This document shows positions 23,691 to 23,824 of a stretch of 23,824 bases of DNA, in pieces. The DNA is taken from assembly GCA_947371715.1 (NCBI GenBank), contig CANBQQ010000007.1, positions 1-23,824 on the forward strand. Direction: 5' to 3'. How positions within the stretch are numbered: the first letter of the stretch is position 1; each line of letters starts with the position of its first letter. Position numbers and translations under genes: made by a program. The DNA comes from Flavipsychrobacter stenotrophus. Its GTDB lineage: Bacteria; Bacteroidota; Bacteroidia; Chitinophagales; Chitinophagaceae. Below the pieces are notes generated by a model that was not told the origin of the DNA, did no database searches, and saw nothing but the letters and a program-made list of their open reading frames with translations.

Positions 23691-23824
23691 ATGGATTCGT
23701 TCGAAACAGTTATTAATTCAGATAAGCCGGTACTGGTAGATTTTTTTGCTACCTGGTGTGGTCCGTGTAAAATGATGGCTCCTATTCTTAAAGACGTGAA
23801 AGATAAAATGGGAGATGATGTGAA
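23691..23824 (+). CDS. trxA: Thioredoxin, 3' end cut by window
   Basis: The first 44 codons of a thioredoxin. VLVDFFATWCGPCKMMAPIL contains the redox CGPC site (residues about 25-28) in its standard context after the buried strand. Thioredoxin reduces protein disulfides in the cytoplasm using electrons from thioredoxin reductase. No signal peptide is present, so a cytoplasmic form is expected. ATG 23691 is in an AT-rich context close to the family's usual start. The reading frame is open to the window end. It could also be a thioredoxin-family variant, since the C-terminal two thirds are not visible. Confidence 0.92.
   Translation, partial: MDSFETVINSDKPVLVDFFATWCGPCKMMAPILKDVKDKMGDDV

Noticed and set aside
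1..23824. CRISPR arrays, tRNA or rRNA genes, transposases, integrases, attachment sites
   Set aside because: No regularly spaced repeats, cloverleaf or rRNA-like sequence, or mobile-element proteins were found in any frame.

Overview
The window looks like chromosomal DNA of a member of the Bacteroidota, most likely the class Chitinophagia (family-level placement is my inference). The evidence is two-fold. First, promoter-like TAnnTTTG boxes lie close upstream of several genes. Second, the gene content is typical of the phylum: three secreted proteins with type A C-terminal sorting domains of the type IX secretion system (T9SS), a carboxypeptidase-regulatory-domain TonB receptor, a DUF4292 lipoprotein and a bacillithiol gene. 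No rRNA, tRNA, CRISPR array, insertion sequence or phage gene was seen, and no stretch over 300 bases lacks a gene.

Positions 1-6364 are a surface-polysaccharide locus. On the minus strand, an ABC-2 permease, a short Wzt-type ATPase and a two-domain family 2 glycosyltransferase (cut by the window start) follow one another. Divergently, on the plus strand, come two GT4 glycosyltransferases and an O-antigen ligase/polymerase-like membrane protein. Together they would build, export and transfer a glycan to the cell surface.

Positions 6421-10536 hold dut, a sugar-1-phosphate nucleotidyltransferase with a left-handed beta-helix tail, a secreted TPR protein and a DUF4292 lipoprotein. The last three overlap by 4 and 8 bases and look translationally coupled. 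bshA, the first step of bacillithiol synthesis, follows with its own promoter region.

Positions 11903-17348 hold a TonB-dependent receptor, a T9SS-exported beta-helix protein and a small c-type cytochrome lipoprotein. This looks like a surface uptake or redox module of unknown substrate. Positions 17443-20986 hold two tandem paralogous T9SS cargo proteins. Both share a CTAACATTT-N13-CGTC element at the same distance from the start codon, which resembles an ECF-sigma promoter. Their C-terminal sorting domains are far more alike at DNA level than the rest of the genes, suggesting gene conversion.

Positions 21125-23824 hold an RfbH/ColD-like PLP enzyme in which the catalytic lysine is replaced by histidine, a small membrane protein of unknown function, an outer-membrane beta-barrel protein on the minus strand, and the start of a thioredoxin gene. 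From about 14.7 kb onward most transcription units are separated by hairpin terminators with stems of 10-17 bp, nearly all of them perfect.
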